In this document: positions 51,477 to 58,914 of the stretch, in pieces
How the letters are laid out: every line of letters begins with the position of its first letter
Position numbering within the stretch: the first letter of the stretch is position 1
Assembly: GCA_963702925.1 (NCBI GenBank)
Contig: OY969771.1
Location: forward strand, 3,782,001 to 3,846,000
Direction: 5' to 3'
Origin: CAIKMD01 sp963702925
GTDB taxonomy: Bacteria; Pseudomonadota; Alphaproteobacteria; ATCC43930; CGMCC-115725
Length of the DNA: 64,000 nucleotides
The notes under the pieces: model-generated
Told to the model about the DNA's origin: nothing
Database searches by the model: none
Seen by the model: only the letters and a program-made list of their open reading frames with translations
Translations under genes and position numbers: made by a program

Positions 51477-51956
51477 TCACTTCTCCTCCGCTTCGGCGGT
51501 ATGGATAAGCGCGGCTTTCTTGATCGCGGCGCGGATGCGCAGATAGGTGGCGCAGCGGCAGATATTGCCCGTCATCGCCGCGTCGATGTCACGATCGCTG
51601 GGATGCGGATTCTTGGTCAGAAGCGCGGTTGCCGACATAATCTGCCCCGCCTGGCAATAGCCGCATTGCGGCACGTCGAGCTCCATCCAGGCGGCTTGCA
51701 GCTTCTTGCCCACGGGATCGGCCGACATCGCTTCGATGGTGGCGATGGCGGCGCTGCCGACGCTCGCGATCGGCGTCGAGCAGGAGCGCACCGGTCTGCC
51801 GTCGAGATGGACGGTGCAGGCGCCGCAAAGGCCGACGCCGCAGCCGAACTTGCTGCCTTTCAAATCAAGCTCGTCGCGCAGCACCCAGAGCAGCGGCGTG
51901 TCGCCGTCGACATCGACGGTCTGCGTCACGCCGTTCACAACGATCGTATAAGCCAT
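51477..51956 (-). CDS. (2Fe-2S) small subunit of the molybdenum hydroxylase (IorA-like)
   Basis: A 159-residue protein. The plant-type 2Fe-2S cluster is in GSKFGCGVGLCGACTVHLDGR (Cys pattern CxxxxCxxC, then a distant Cys), and the second cluster is in CGYCQAGQIMSA and NICRCATYLRIRAAI. It passes electrons from the molybdenum subunit to an acceptor, probably a membrane cytochrome. It is translationally coupled to the large subunit. No cytochrome subunit or maturation (XdhC-like) gene is adjacent. Confidence 0.92.
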   Translation of the reverse strand: MAYTIVVNGVTQTVDVDGDTPLLWVLRDELDLKGSKFGCGVGLCGACTVHLDGRPVRSCSTPIASVGSAAIATIEAMSADPVGKKLQAAWMELDVPQCGYCQAGQIMSATALLTKNPHPSDRDIDAAMTGNICRCATYLRIRAAIKKAALIHTAEAEEK

Positions 51957-52183
51957 GTTTCGCGCCTCGGATCGCTAGGTTTGGGCGACGCGCGACGTCA
52001 AATGGTTCGGGCGATACGCGGAAAATGCTTTCGAGCGCGTCGCGACGAGCATGTCGCTTTCCGCGCTGCAAAAGCAACCGACGCTCACCGAATTGTGTAG
52101 CCGCGCCGAGCTGCGTTGCGATTTCGTCAGGGCAGGGACAGGCGCGGCGAAGACGAGGCGGACACGCAACGCCGGGAAACGCG

Positions 52184-53350
52184 CTACCCCGCCTCGGCGA
52201 GATCGGCTTCCTCCTGGCGCACGGTCATGGCCGTGCCGCGCCAGGTGAAATCGGCGCCGGCCCAGGCCGCGATCCACAATACCGGCAGGATGAGATCACG
52301 CAGCAAAAAAGCCAGCGGCAGACGCGGCGAGAGATGCCAGCCGGCCAATCGCGCCAAAGCAAGCTCGGCGCCGAACCACGGTACGAGCAAGGCCATGAGC
52401 GCCGGGATCACGGCGATGCCGCTGAGCGCGGCGAGCGCTGCCGCGGCGAGCGCGGGGAAGGCGCAGCCGACGAACAGCTCGGGCAGGAACATGACCGGAA
52501 AGGTAATTCGCCGCAGCCGCGCCCAGCGCAATTGCCGCAGCCAGACTTCGCGCGCCGTACGTTGCCCCAAAGGCTGCTCGAAAGGCCGGTCGACGAGGTG
52601 GACCTTGAGTCCGGCGGCGCGCACCAGCTTGGTCGCCGCCGCGTCCTCGGCAAGCTCGGCGCCGAGCGCGCGAATGCCGCCGCCGCGCTCGACGATGTCG
52701 CGCCGCCACAGCATGCTCTTGCCTTGGGCGAAGCCGAAGCCCAGCGTGTCCGCGGCATATTCCCAACGCGCCTCATAGCTGTCGAGAAACGCGCATTCGA
52801 GCTCGGCCCAGAAATTGCGCGGACGCGAGCCGATCGGCACCGAGCAAACGAGCCCGGTATCTTGCCGCCAACGGCCGAGCAGACGCTGCACGTAATCGCG
52901 CGGCATCAGCACGTTGCTGTCGGCAAGGATGATCCAATCGTGCCGCGCCGCGTCCCAGCCTTTCACGACATTGTTAAGCTTCGGATTGGCGCTGGGCCGC
53001 TCGTCGCCGATCAGCAACTGCGCCGGCACGGCCGGATGCGCTGCGATCAAGCGCCGCAGCAGCGGCACCGAAGGATCCTCGGCGCGCGCGACGCAAAAGA
53101 TGATCTCATAGCGCGGGTAATCGAGGTTGAAGCTCGAGCCCAAGGTTTCGGCGGCGAAATTGTCGAGGCCGCAGACCGGGCGCACGATGGTGACCGGCGG
53201 CGCATCTTTCGCGGCGGCCAAGGGATGACGGCGTTGGCGGCAACGCGCCGCCGCCAGCGCGACGCTAAGAAGATGCGCGGTCATCGCCAACAGGAGAAAT
53301 CCGGCGGCGCCGATGCTGAGCGTCGCGTGAAGGTGCTCGGTCAGGGTCAT
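52184..53350 (-). CDS. Ceramide glucosyltransferase-like GT21 enzyme
   Basis: A 388-residue protein from the ATG at 53350. N-terminal membrane segment, then a GT-A domain: PPVTIVRPVCGLDNFAAETL, DYPRYEIIFCVARAEDPS, NPKLNNVVKGWDAARHDWIILADSNVLM (DxD-like), ELAEDAAATKLVRAAGL and the processivity-type QLRWARLRR, followed by C-terminal membrane helices. It matches the ceramide glucosyltransferase/HpnI group. The start overlaps the upstream GT4 stop (ATGA). It probably adds a sugar to ceramide or a hopanoid-like lipid acceptor. Confidence 0.85.
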   Translation of the reverse strand: MTLTEHLHATLSIGAAGFLLLAMTAHLLSVALAAARCRQRRHPLAAAKDAPPVTIVRPVCGLDNFAAETLGSSFNLDYPRYEIIFCVARAEDPSVPLLRRLIAAHPAVPAQLLIGDERPSANPKLNNVVKGWDAARHDWIILADSNVLMPRDYVQRLLGRWRQDTGLVCSVPIGSRPRNFWAELECAFLDSYEARWEYAADTLGFGFAQGKSMLWRRDIVERGGGIRALGAELAEDAAATKLVRAAGLKVHLVDRPFEQPLGQRTAREVWLRQLRWARLRRITFPVMFLPELFVGCAFPALAAAALAALSGIAVIPALMALLVPWFGAELALARLAGWHLSPRLPLAFLLRDLILPVLWIAAWAGADFTWRGTAMTVRQEEADLAEAG

Positions 53351-54360
53351 GATCTCGCTTCGGAATCGGTGTTGCGTAAATGGGCCAGGAATTGCTGCGT
53401 GGCGTCGGCCCAGGAGAATTTCATCGCATGCGCGCGGCAATCATCCGGCGCGATCGCAAGCGCGCCTTCGATCGCCTCGTTCAGATCCTCGCGCATGGTG
53501 CCGGCGCCGCTATTGCCGATGACGTCGAGCGGCCCGGTCACCGGATAGGCGGCGACCGGCAGGCCCGAAGCCATCGCTTCGAGCAGGACGAGGCCGAAGG
53601 TTTCCGAGCGGCTCGGAAACACGAACACATCCGCCGCGGCATAGAAGGCGGCGAGGGTTTCGTCGTCGACATAGCCGGTGTAGCGCGCCTCGGGATATTT
53701 GGCTTTCAGCTCGCGCAGCTTCGGCCCGGCGCCGACCACGACTTTCGTGCCGGGCAGGCGCATCTTGAGGAAGGCGGCGATGTTCTTCTCGACCGCGATC
53801 CGTCCGGCGTAAAGAAAGATCGGCCGCTTGTCGGCGAGGAAGTCCTTCTTGCGCGGCCGGAACAGCTCGGCATCGACGCCGCGCGACCAATAGGCGAGGC
53901 TCTGAAAGCGCCGCGCTTCCAAACGCTCCATCATGGTCGCGGTCGGCACCATCACCGCCTCGGACGGGGCGTGAAACCGCCGCAGCCAGGCATAGGAGAG
54001 GTCGAGCGTAAAGGGCACGCGCTCGGCAATGTATTCGGGAAAGGCGGTGTGATAGGCGGTGGTGAAGGGAATGGCGTGGCGCAGGCAATAATGCCGCGCC
54101 GCGGCGCCGATCGGTCCTTCGGTGACGATGTGGATGGCGTCGGGTGCGGCCGCCTCGATGCGGCGTGCCACCGCGCGGCCGGGCAGGATCGCCAGCGGAA
54201 TCTCGGGATAGGTCGGGCAAGGGATGCAGCGGAAGCCGATCGGCGAGATGACCTCGACCTTGTGGCCGAAAATCTCGAGGTTGCGGATCGTCTCCGTGAG
54301 CGTGCGGACGACGCCGTTCACCTGCGGCGGCCAGGCATCGGTGACGAACAGGATTTTCAT
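53347..54360 (-). CDS. GT4-family glycosyltransferase
   Basis: A 337-residue GT-B protein from the ATG at 54360 (MKILFVTDAWPPQVNGVVRTL), with YAGRIAVEKNIAAFL, KVVVGAGPKLRELKAKYP and FVFPSRSETFGLVLLEAMASGLPVAAYPVTGPLDVI, the donor-sugar site. It resembles the alpha-mannosyl/digalactosyl-lipid branch (GtrB/DGTS-like). It is coupled by ATGA overlap to the GT21 gene, so the two probably build a two-sugar glycolipid head group at the inner membrane. Confidence 0.87.
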   Translation of the reverse strand: MKILFVTDAWPPQVNGVVRTLTETIRNLEIFGHKVEVISPIGFRCIPCPTYPEIPLAILPGRAVARRIEAAAPDAIHIVTEGPIGAAARHYCLRHAIPFTTAYHTAFPEYIAERVPFTLDLSYAWLRRFHAPSEAVMVPTATMMERLEARRFQSLAYWSRGVDAELFRPRKKDFLADKRPIFLYAGRIAVEKNIAAFLKMRLPGTKVVVGAGPKLRELKAKYPEARYTGYVDDETLAAFYAAADVFVFPSRSETFGLVLLEAMASGLPVAAYPVTGPLDVIGNSGAGTMREDLNEAIEGALAIAPDDCRAHAMKFSWADATQQFLAHLRNTDSEARS

Positions 54361-54503
54361 CGCTGGCGCCACCTGCTCAATTCCTAGGGGCTCCTTCCGC
54401 GGGCCGCTACTGTCGACAGTGTCACATTGCTACAGCGCGGACATGACAGATTGATGTCAGACGCGCTGAAATCGCCGCTCTGTCGGCAGGGCAGCCGGCA
54501 CTA

Positions 54504-54517
54504 TTGATTCAGATCAA
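54504..54517 (+). promoter_or_regulatory. FNR/FixK box (perfect palindrome)
   Basis: TTGATTCAGATCAA, exact consensus, 88 bases upstream of the ATG of the small gene at 54606. A clear -10 is not visible at the usual distance. Confidence 0.75.
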
Positions 54518-54605
54518 GCACGGCGGAGCCGAGCGGCGCGATGGTTTCTCCGCGAATGAGCAAGGCCGGAAATTCCAACCGGTTCGCGGCGAGGGGAGTC
54601 AGCCC

Positions 54606-54869
54606 ATGACCGATTACCGCTGCTATTTCGTCGACGACCAAGATCATGTGAGAGGCGTGGCGAACCACGTGGTGTGCTCGGACGATGCCGAGGCATCGCG
54701 TATCGCCAAGACGCTGCTGGCAGAGCGCTGTCGCCATGTCGAGCCGAGCCGCTATGCCGCCGTCGAGGTCTGGGATCGGACCCGCAAAGTGTCGCGCCAG
54801 ACCAAGGTTTATAGCTGGCCGCTGCCGGAACCCGGCAAAACCGGAACCCGGTCACTGGCTCCGCGTTAA
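54606..54869 (+). CDS. Small protein behind an FNR box, unknown
   Basis: An 87-residue protein: MTDYRCYFVDDQDHVRGVANHVVCSDDAEASRIAKTLLAERCRHVEPSRYAAVEVWDRTRKVSR. The opening 'YRCYFVDDQDHVRG', a DA-rich helix and a closing 'AVEVWDRTRKV' strand match the architecture of the protein encoded at 55646-55843 (YYRFFLVDAK..., ...FELWLGTRCV). Such short beta-alpha-beta proteins are common and unnamed in rhizobia-like genomes. Confidence 0.65.
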   Translation: MTDYRCYFVDDQDHVRGVANHVVCSDDAEASRIAKTLLAERCRHVEPSRYAAVEVWDRTRKVSRQTKVYSWPLPEPGKTGTRSLAPR

Positions 54870-55086
54870 AGTCGCGTCAGCATAGGACCAAGATCGTGCG
54901 GGTTGCTCGGCGCTGCCGCGCCGCTGGGCGCTTTTGCGCCGGTAACATATATTAACCCATTGGCTCACTTGGTTTTGTCTTGACAAAAATCGCTTACGTC
55001 CTGTGATCTATATGTGACCACAGAATGTGTATAGCAGCAGAATGCTGGGAAAAGAGAGGCATGACGATCAACAGGGGGAGACGGCC

Positions 55087-55332
55087 ATGACCCAGTTTGC
55101 ACGCTCATTGTCGCCCGTCAGACAGCCGGAAGATCCCGGCAACGATGGCGCGCATGAAGACATGGCAAAGCGCGCAAGAATCGAGGCCTATCGCGACGTG
55201 GCGTTGCGATGCCTGTGTAACGCGGCGACGATCTCCGATCCCGTGGTCGGGCGGGAATGGGCCTTACGCTCGGTCTCCTGGTTCGCGGAAGCCGACGCCT
55301 TGGAAGAACCGGGCGATCCTCCCCCGCGCTAG
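55087..55332 (+). CDS. Small helical protein, unknown
   Basis: An 81-residue protein with SD CAGGGGGAGA. The C-terminal half (ARIEAYRDVALRCLCNAATISDPVVGREWALRSVSWFAEADALE) is helical. No family recognised. It lies between two FNR-type boxes and shares the orientation of its neighbours. Confidence 0.55.
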   Translation: MTQFARSLSPVRQPEDPGNDGAHEDMAKRARIEAYRDVALRCLCNAATISDPVVGREWALRSVSWFAEADALEEPGDPPPR

Positions 55333-55417
55333 AAGAATCGTCCCGGCGCTTTGCCGGCGCGCGCCGAAGCCGGCGTCACAAGACCGCCCGGCGACCGTCG
55401 AACGCTCGGCCATCGGG

Positions 55418-55431
55418 TTGACGTAGATCAA
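55418..55431 (+). promoter_or_regulatory. FNR/FixK-like box with aligned -10
   Basis: TTGACGTAGATCAA differs from the palindromic consensus at one position. TAATAG at 55453-55458 is centred 31 bases downstream, the class II spacing, placing the transcript start at the ATG of the next gene (55465). Confidence 0.65.
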
Positions 55432-55464
55432 TCAGGGTAGGGCCGGCGCACGTAATAGTGGCTC

Positions 55465-55626
55465 ATGGAGGAAAGAGCCGCACTCTTGCGCCGTAAGATT
55501 TCGCTGCTGCGTGGCTATCTGCGCGACGGCGTGGAGGCCGAGTTGGCCGTTTCCCATCTTTACGACATTGCTGCGGCCGAAAACGAGCTTCGCCGCATCG
55601 GCAAGGACGAGGAACGCAGGCGTTAA
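55465..55626 (+). CDS. 53-residue coiled-coil-like protein, possibly leaderless
   Basis: MEERAALLRRKISLLRGYLRDGVEAELAVSHLYDIAAAENELRRIGKDEERRR: all-helical with heptad-like Leu spacing. The pattern resembles short regulatory or scaffold proteins and recurs, as far as I recall, in alphaproteobacteria. The predicted transcript begins at its ATG, so the mRNA may lack a leader. It was too short for routine gene calls. Confidence 0.6.
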   Translation: MEERAALLRRKISLLRGYLRDGVEAELAVSHLYDIAAAENELRRIGKDEERRR

Positions 55627-55645
55627 ACTTGCGCTTCGGACGCGC

Positions 55646-55843
55646 TCAGGAAGCCTGTGCGAAGGACGCCGCGGGCGGAAAGACGCAGCGCGTGCCGAGC
55701 CATAACTCGAATTTCTGCCGCCCATCGGCGGCAACCGAAGCGACCGCCAAGGCCTCTTCATCCGACGCGGCGGCGATCCACATGGCACGGGTGGACTCTC
55801 GCTTGGCGTCGACGAGGAAAAATCGATAATAGCTTTGCGCCAT
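55646..55843 (-). CDS. Small beta-alpha-beta protein, relative of the one at 54606
   Basis: A 65-residue protein: MAQSYYRFFLVDAKRESTRAMWIAAASDEEALAVASVAADGRQKFELWLGTRCV. Same plan as the 54606 product (aromatic-rich first strand, DDA/DEEA helix start, final E-x-W strand). GGGGGG precedes the ATG. Function unknown. Confidence 0.6.
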   Translation of the reverse strand: MAQSYYRFFLVDAKRESTRAMWIAAASDEEALAVASVAADGRQKFELWLGTRCVFPPAASFAQAS

Positions 55844-56166
55844 GCTCTGCCCCCCTCAATTGCCGTTTTCGGCATCTTATAGATAAGACAGTACGCCTAG
55901 TTTGCTGCGCCGCACAAGAAAGAGATGCTTGCGGCACCATCAAAAAGCGCTGCTTAGGGTGCGGCACAACATCGCGGGGGAAGCAACAGCGCCGGGGCGA
56001 GCGCGGCCGCGGAAAAATCGCGATCGACGCTAAGGACCGATCACGGCGCCGGCTGCGGCAGGTAATTCGCCACCGCCGCCAGCCCTTCGGAGAAACGGCG
56101 CGTCGCCGCGATGCAAGCGATAGAATAAGGCGCGTCAACACCGCGCGGCAGGGAGGAAGGCTCGCC
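55844..56166. other. Intergenic region, weak remnant only
   Basis: About 320 bases. The only suggestive item is a minus-strand frame ending LAAVANYLPQPAP at 56041 that could be the tail of a lost gene, but it has no recognisable upstream part. No promoter with strong consensus was seen. Confidence 0.35.
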
Positions 56167-56997
56167 ATGAACACGCCCAAGAGAATCGGCTTGATCGGCC
56201 TCGGCGCGATGGGGCGGCCGATGGCGCGCCACCTGCTCGCCAAAGGTTTCACGGTTGCGGGCTGCGACCCCGCGCAAGCGGCGCGCGCTCAAGCCGAGGC
56301 TTTGGGCGTGACGATCGTCGCGAGCCCGGCCGAGCTCGCGGCGATCAGCGATGCGATTCTGATCGTCGTCGGCTTCGACCAACAGGTCGAGCAGGCGATC
56401 TTCGGCGCGAATGGTGTGGTCGAAGGCGGCAGGAAGGGGCTTGTCCTCGCCATGGGCTCGACCATCGCGCCCTCCTATGCGAAGAAGCTCGCGGCGCGCC
56501 TCGCGGGGAACGGCTTCGTGCTGCTCGACATGGCGCTCACCCGCGGCGAGCCTTATGCCGAAGCCGGCACGATGCTGATCCTAGGCGGCGGCGATCTCGC
56601 CGCCTTCGAGGCGTGCCAACCCGTGTTTCGCTGCTTTGCCTCCGACGTGTTCCATCTCGGCGATTTCGGCGCGGGGCAGATCGGCAAGATGGTGAACAAT
56701 CTCATCCTCTGGGCTTGCATGAGCGCCAATGACGAAGGGCTGCGCCTCGGCGAAGCCTTGGGCGTCGATCAAGAGACCATGCGCGCGGCGCTCATCCATT
56801 CGAGCGCGCAGAATTTCTCGCTCTCGGCGCGCGCCGATAGCCGCCCCGCGCCTTGGGCCGAGAAGGATATGAGCATCGTCGTGAAAGAGGCCGATGCCGC
56901 CGGGATGAGCGTGCCGGTCTGCGGCCTCGTCAAAGAGGTGATCAAGGAATTCAAACGCCGCAAAGGCTATCCCACGCCGCGGGTCGAGGCGGATTAA
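56167..56997 (+). CDS. NAD(P)-dependent beta-hydroxyacid dehydrogenase family protein
   Basis: A 276-residue protein; AGGGAGGAAGG precedes the ATG. Rossmann motif RIGLIGLGAMGRPMARHLL, substrate-binding block LDMALTRGEPYAEAGTM (in place of 'DAPVSGG..gA..G'), catalytic Lys region GAGQIGKMVNNLI, and C-terminal KDMSIVVKEADAAGMSVPV. 3-hydroxyisobutyrate/tartronate-semialdehyde reductases share the layout. The altered 'TRGEPYAEAGT' suggests a non-canonical substrate. Confidence 0.87.
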   Translation: MNTPKRIGLIGLGAMGRPMARHLLAKGFTVAGCDPAQAARAQAEALGVTIVASPAELAAISDAILIVVGFDQQVEQAIFGANGVVEGGRKGLVLAMGSTIAPSYAKKLAARLAGNGFVLLDMALTRGEPYAEAGTMLILGGGDLAAFEACQPVFRCFASDVFHLGDFGAGQIGKMVNNLILWACMSANDEGLRLGEALGVDQETMRAALIHSSAQNFSLSARADSRPAPWAEKDMSIVVKEADAAGMSVPVCGLVKEVIKEFKRRKGYPTPRVEAD

Positions 56998-57000
56998 GAG

Positions 57001-58128
57001 TCAGCGCAGCGTCTCGCGCAGCCCCAGACGTTCGAGCCGCGGCAAGACCTCGTCGCGGAAATAGGGGAACTCGGCGAGGTAATTGACGAAGGAAAAGCAC
57101 ATGCCGGCGAATCCGGCCTGGTTCACCTGCGCGAGGGCATTCGCGACGTCGTCGGCATCGCCCACCATTGGGAAGCCGCCATGCCCCGCGGCAAAGCGGA
57201 TGCGGAAGGCTTTGAAGAATTCCGCCGAATAGGATTGCGAATTGATCTGGTTCATCGCGATGAGATGATCGACCGCTTCCCAATCGCCCATCTCCTCGGC
57301 GTAATAGCGGTGATATTCTTCGGCCTCTTTCCGCGTTTTGCGGCAGACGACATAGCCATTGGCGAAGACGTCGATCGCGCGGCCGTATTCGCGCGCCTCG
57401 GCAATCGTGCGCCTGACTTCCTCCGCGCCGGCTTCGAGCGAGCGCAGCGGCCGGAACAGCACGTCGCAGCATTTCGCGCTGAAGGCGCGGCCGGCGGGCG
57501 ATGACCCGGCATTCATCACCAGCGGCCGAGTTCCGCCATAAGGCTTGGGCTCGGCCTCGACCGCTTTCAAATTGATATGGCGGCCGGCGACATCGAACGC
57601 GCCTTCGGTCTCCCACATCGCGGCAATCGCGGCGAGCCATTCGGCGCCGTATTCATAGCGGTCGTCATGTTCGCGCTGCTCGACCCCGAACATGTCGAAC
57701 TCGTCCTGGTTCCAGCCGCACACGATGTTGAGCCCGAAACGCCCGCGCCCGATATGATCGGCGGTGACGAATTGCTTGGCGGCGTAAACCGGATGCACCA
57801 AAGGCGCGTGAACGGTGGCGAGCACGTTCAGCCGTTGCGTCTGCGCCAAAAGCCCGCACGCCCAGGTGACGCTCTCCCAGCTCGCGCCTTCGAAATTGGT
57901 GGCGCCGCCATAACCACGCCAACGCCCGACCGGAATCATCAGATCGATCCCGGCCGCGTCGGCCATCTTCGCCAAGGCGAGATTGTCTTCCCAGCTGCCG
58001 GACCAGCGCTCGGGCACTTTGGTTGCGGACCGGCCGGAGGAGCAATTGCTGCCGAACAGCCCGAGCTTCAGCCGGTGCGGGCTGAAGCCGTTGATTCGGC
58101 TGGGCAGCGCGTTGCGATGCGGATTCAT
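57001..58128 (-). CDS. LLM-class flavin-dependent monooxygenase
   Basis: A 375-residue protein with the luciferase-like blocks KLGLFGSNCSSG, DLMIPVGRWRGYGGATNFEGASWESVTW, ATVHAPLVHPVYAAKQFVTADHIGRGRFGLNIVCGWNQDEFDMFG and PLVMNAGSSPAGRAFSAKCCD, the SsuD/RutA/SfnG-like pattern using FMNH2 from a partner reductase. Its ATG overlaps the eutC stop (ATGA, 58125-58128), so it is translated with ethanolamine ammonia-lyase. A C-S or C-N bond oxygenation role is possible. No flavin reductase is adjacent. Confidence 0.88.
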   Translation of the reverse strand: MNPHRNALPSRINGFSPHRLKLGLFGSNCSSGRSATKVPERWSGSWEDNLALAKMADAAGIDLMIPVGRWRGYGGATNFEGASWESVTWACGLLAQTQRLNVLATVHAPLVHPVYAAKQFVTADHIGRGRFGLNIVCGWNQDEFDMFGVEQREHDDRYEYGAEWLAAIAAMWETEGAFDVAGRHINLKAVEAEPKPYGGTRPLVMNAGSSPAGRAFSAKCCDVLFRPLRSLEAGAEEVRRTIAEAREYGRAIDVFANGYVVCRKTRKEAEEYHRYYAEEMGDWEAVDHLIAMNQINSQSYSAEFFKAFRIRFAAGHGGFPMVGDADDVANALAQVNQAGFAGMCFSFVNYLAEFPYFRDEVLPRLERLGLRETLR

Positions 58129-58913
58129 TCCGGCAAGCCTAGCATGGCGCGGTCCGGCGGCGTGATCGTCGCTTGATTCATCTCGTCCTTCAGCGCGACG
58201 CCGGTGAGCTTGCGCTGCTGCGCTTCGCCGGCGAGGTAGACCAGAGTCTGCGCGGCTTCGTCATAGGTCATGCCGCCTTGGCGGATGTTGGAAAGGCAAT
58301 TGCGCTCGGCATCGCTGCGGCCCGGCGCGGGGGCCCAGGTGAGATAAACGCCAAGACTGTCGGGCGCGCTGAGCCCCGGCCGCTCGCCGATCAGCACCGC
58401 GACGAGGCTTGCTTCGAGCGCGTAGCCGATCTCGTCGCCGATGGCGACCCGTCCTTGCGCGACGATCGCGGCCGGGCCGACGCGCCAGGCGAGACGGCGC
58501 AGCTCGGGCAAGACGGCGTGCAATAGGGGCAGCGCGTGGTGCGCGACCGCGCGTGCCGATAGCCCGTCGGCCAGAACGAAGACCAAATCATGGCTGCGCG
58601 GCAAGGGGCGCAATTGCTTGGCCGATGCATCGTCGAGGCGGCGGCCGAGATCGGGGCGCGCCAGATAGGTTTGTCGGTCGCACGCGGCGCTGTGAAGTTG
58701 CATGGGATCGAGACCTTCCGCGCGCAGCCCTTCGAGCAGCGGCATCGGGCCGAGGCGTTCATGCACGGCGTCGCGCGAAGCGGCATGGGCGCGCTGAAAT
58801 GCGAGATGATCGCGCGTGGCGATGGCATTGCCGCTGCGCGCCAGGCCGATGCGCGCCGACGTGGCCGCGCGCAATTGCTGCCAATCGAGCGCCGCCGGGC
58901 GTTGCTCGCTCAT
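58125..58913 (-). CDS. eutC: Ethanolamine ammonia-lyase small subunit
   Basis: A 262-residue protein. Characteristic blocks: LRAATSARIGLARSGNAIATRDHLAFQRAHAASRDAVH, YLARPDLGRRLDDAS, DLVFVLADGLSARAVAHHALPLL, GDEIGYALEASLVAVLIGERPGLSAPDSLGVYLTWAPAPG. With EutB and adenosylcobalamin it splits ethanolamine into acetaldehyde and ammonia. Two bases separate it from eutB and it overlaps the LLM monooxygenase gene. Confidence 0.95.
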   Translation of the reverse strand: MSEQRPAALDWQQLRAATSARIGLARSGNAIATRDHLAFQRAHAASRDAVHERLGPMPLLEGLRAEGLDPMQLHSAACDRQTYLARPDLGRRLDDASAKQLRPLPRSHDLVFVLADGLSARAVAHHALPLLHAVLPELRRLAWRVGPAAIVAQGRVAIGDEIGYALEASLVAVLIGERPGLSAPDSLGVYLTWAPAPGRSDAERNCLSNIRQGGMTYDEAAQTLVYLAGEAQQRKLTGVALKDEMNQATITPPDRAMLGLPE

Positions 58914-58914
58914 C

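Noticed and set aside
55001..55021. TGTGA repeats resembling a CRP site before 55087
   Set aside because: The two TGTGA motifs are direct rather than inverted, so it is not a convincing CRP site.
56041..56382. Minus-strand frame ending LAAVANYLPQPAP
   Set aside because: It mostly overlaps the dehydrogenase in antisense; only the last few residues look protein-like and no gene can be reconstructed.
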